Assembly (NCBI GenBank): GCA_934438085.1
Contig: CAKSBC010000012.1
Span: 5,646 to 69,645, forward strand
Reading direction: 5' to 3'
Source of the DNA: an uncultured Lachnospiraceae bacterium
GTDB taxonomy: Bacteria > Bacillota > Clostridia > Lachnospirales > Lachnospiraceae
Length of the DNA stretch: 64,000 nt
Part shown: in pieces, positions 62,753 to 64,000 of the stretch
Layout: every line of letters starts with the position of its first letter
How positions within the stretch are numbered: position 1 is the first letter of the stretch
Made by a program: the position numbers and the translations under genes
Notes under the pieces: generated by a model
The model's database searches: none
Seen by the model: the letters and a program-made list of their open reading frames with translations, nothing else
Told to the model about the DNA's origin: nothing

Positions 62753-63868
62753 ATGTCAAAGCTAAGAGCAGGATATACACGCAGAAGGAACGGAATTCTT
62801 CAGAGACAATTTACCGTAAACGGCAAGCGCTACACCGTATATGGTGCAAATTATAAAGAATGTGAAGCAAAGGAGCTTATCAAGAGAGAACGTATCAAGC
62901 AAGGTCTTACTGACAATAACAATATCACTTTAGATACATACTTTAGTGAATGGGAAGCCAGACGAACCGGCACGGTCAAGCCTTCCACCGAGCGCCGATG
63001 CTATTCGAATTTCATCAAAAATATATCTCCTTATATCGGACATAAGCGTCTCCGCAGTCTTGACAGACGTGACATTTTCAAGCTGCAGCAGGCGTTAAAG
63101 GAACGCGGACTGAAGGAATCTACAATAAACATGAATTTAGCCACGCTTCACAACATTATTAAGGGTGCCGTGCTAGATGAGATTATCCCTAAAAATGTAT
63201 GCAGCAGCATTTCAACGCTCAAGTTTTCAGGAAAAGAAGCTCGCGAAACCATTCACCGTGCACTTAAGGATGATGAGCTGATACCATTTTTTGAGTCCGG
63301 CATAGGCTTCTATTATTACAGAGCTTTAAAGCTCATGTCCTTAAGCGGAATGCGTGCCGGAGAAGTCTGTGCACTTTTAGAATCAGATATTGATCTTTCC
63401 TCCGGAATTATCCACATAACCAAAACGATAACTTTATCTAAAAAGGGATATGTGATTCAAACACCAAAGACCAAGACCAGTAAGCGCGACATCCCGATAA
63501 ATGCACAGCTTAAGGAGGTCATCAAGGAACAGCTTAAAGTCAATAAAAATCGTCCTGCAGCATTATCCGATACCAACGGATATCTGTTCCCAAATCCCGA
63601 GGGCGGATTCTCGACGCCAACATCGCTAAACATTACCATAAGCAGGATCCTGGATAAGCTCAGACGTGACGGCATTGATATAGAGCACTTCAGCTCGCAT
63701 GCGTTCAGAGATACCTTTGCAACAAGAGCCATCGAAGCCGGCATGAAGCCTGAGACACTTCAGGGCATACTCGGACACAAAAACATCGGCATGACCATGA
63801 ACCTTTATTATCATCTTTCCGAGGAAAAGAAAAAGACAGAAATGCAGATGATAAGGCTGCCTTTTTAA
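62753..63868 (+). CDS. Tyrosine-family site-specific integrase
   Basis: 371 residues. An arm-binding N-terminal domain (AGYTRRRNGILQRQFTVNGKR), a SAM-like core-binding domain (about 60-160), and the catalytic domain with R in SGMRAGEV (about 202), HAFR in SSHAFRDTFATR (about 324), H in ILGHKN (about 345) and the nucleophile Tyr in MNLYYHLS (about 357). All catalytic positions are intact. AGAGG lies before ATG. It suggests an integrated element at or beyond the right edge of the window; no excisionase, att repeat or tRNA target is seen nearby. Confidence 0.92.
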   Translation: MSKLRAGYTRRRNGILQRQFTVNGKRYTVYGANYKECEAKELIKRERIKQGLTDNNNITLDTYFSEWEARRTGTVKPSTERRCYSNFIKNISPYIGHKRLRSLDRRDIFKLQQALKERGLKESTINMNLATLHNIIKGAVLDEIIPKNVCSSISTLKFSGKEARETIHRALKDDELIPFFESGIGFYYYRALKLMSLSGMRAGEVCALLESDIDLSSGIIHITKTITLSKKGYVIQTPKTKTSKRDIPINAQLKEVIKEQLKVNKNRPAALSDTNGYLFPNPEGGFSTPTSLNITISRILDKLRRDGIDIEHFSSHAFRDTFATRAIEAGMKPETLQGILGHKNIGMTMNLYYHLSEEKKKTEMQMIRLPF

Positions 63869-63915
63869 TCTGATCAAGATATAAAAGTGATGTATAAATT
63901 GATGTTTTAACAGTT

Positions 63916-63950
63916 AAGAGCAGTGCGGAGTCCTTCTCTGTACTGCTTTT
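63916..63950 (+). terminator. Terminator after the integrase
   Basis: AAGAGCAGT pairs with ACTGCTTTT, with an inner CGGAG/CTCTG stem, followed by T's. Confidence 0.8.
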
Positions 63951-64000
63951 AGGCTATGTGTATCATATTAGTGGAAGAGCTATAACGGAAATTACTTCTA

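Overview
The window reads as chromosome of a Gram-positive Clostridia member, most likely Lachnospiraceae. The reasons are that both replicative polymerases DnaE and PolC are present, there is an HprK/Crh-type sugar regulation locus, secreted proteins carry choline/cell-wall-binding (CW) repeats, TRAP-TAXI and ECF transporters occur, Shine-Dalgarno sequences are strong (AGGAGG-like), and G+C is moderate to low. Most genes lie on the minus strand. The family assignment is inference from gene content.

Layout. 1-6001 (minus): dnaE (cut by the window edge), an HPr/Crh-like protein, a shortened whiA, hprK, murB and murI. 6.1-6.8 kb: a short repeat array and three plus-strand tRNA-Leu genes. 6.8-7.3 kb: an orphan HipB-like regulator with two palindromic operators. 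7.3-10.9 kb: a minimal type IV pilus/pseudopilus set (pilB-pilC-pilin). 11-16 kb: ddl and the secDF-tgt-yajC operon. 16-18 kb: an EamA permease and a CW-repeat secreted protein. 18.3-26 kb: a cell-surface glycan block (rfbA-rfbB-rfbD, glmM, GT8, two GT2). 26-29.1 kb: an Rrf2 regulator with cysK, then a DtxR-type regulator with a RibU-like ECF S component. 29.1-31.3 kb: a structured leader and mgtE (plus strand). 31.3-32.5 kb: a second CW-repeat protein. 32.9-43.9 kb: the classical pyrH-frr-uppS-cdsA-dxr-rseP-ispG-polC block, interrupted by composite palindromic repeats. 44-49.6 kb: gpsA, a lipoprotein and a TetM/EF-G-like GTPase fused to a YacP-type NYN nuclease domain. 49.8-53.8 kb: pgeF, degV, alaX-like and punA. 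54-57.3 kb: a TRAP-TAXI transporter. 57.5-62.6 kb: an EamA permease and a LysR-controlled hydroxy-acid locus (split UxaA/SuyAB-like enzyme plus a LarA-like DUF2088 protein). 62.7-63.9 kb: a tyrosine recombinase.

How genes work together. pyrH-frr-uppS-cdsA-dxr-rseP-ispG-polC joins nucleotide, translation, isoprenoid, lipid, envelope-stress and replication functions in an order common in Firmicutes. The usual rpsB-tsf neighbours upstream are replaced by the GTPase-NYN fusion gene, which makes a link to ribosome recycling plausible. The rfb/GT/glmM block supplies dTDP-rhamnose and amino-sugar precursors for a surface polymer; rfbC is not in the window. The Rrf2 regulator and cysK share an operator-like motif and look like a CymR-type cysteine circuit.

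The strongest candidates for something under-described are: (i) the translational GTPase fused to an apparently catalytic NYN nuclease and probably starting at CTG; (ii) the LysR-UxaA-LarA-like catabolic locus of unknown substrate; (iii) a WhiA that lacks about 90 residues of its LAGLIDADG-like region, beside an HPr without the active-site histidine; and (iv) a long structured leader before mgtE that I could not match to the M-box riboswitch.
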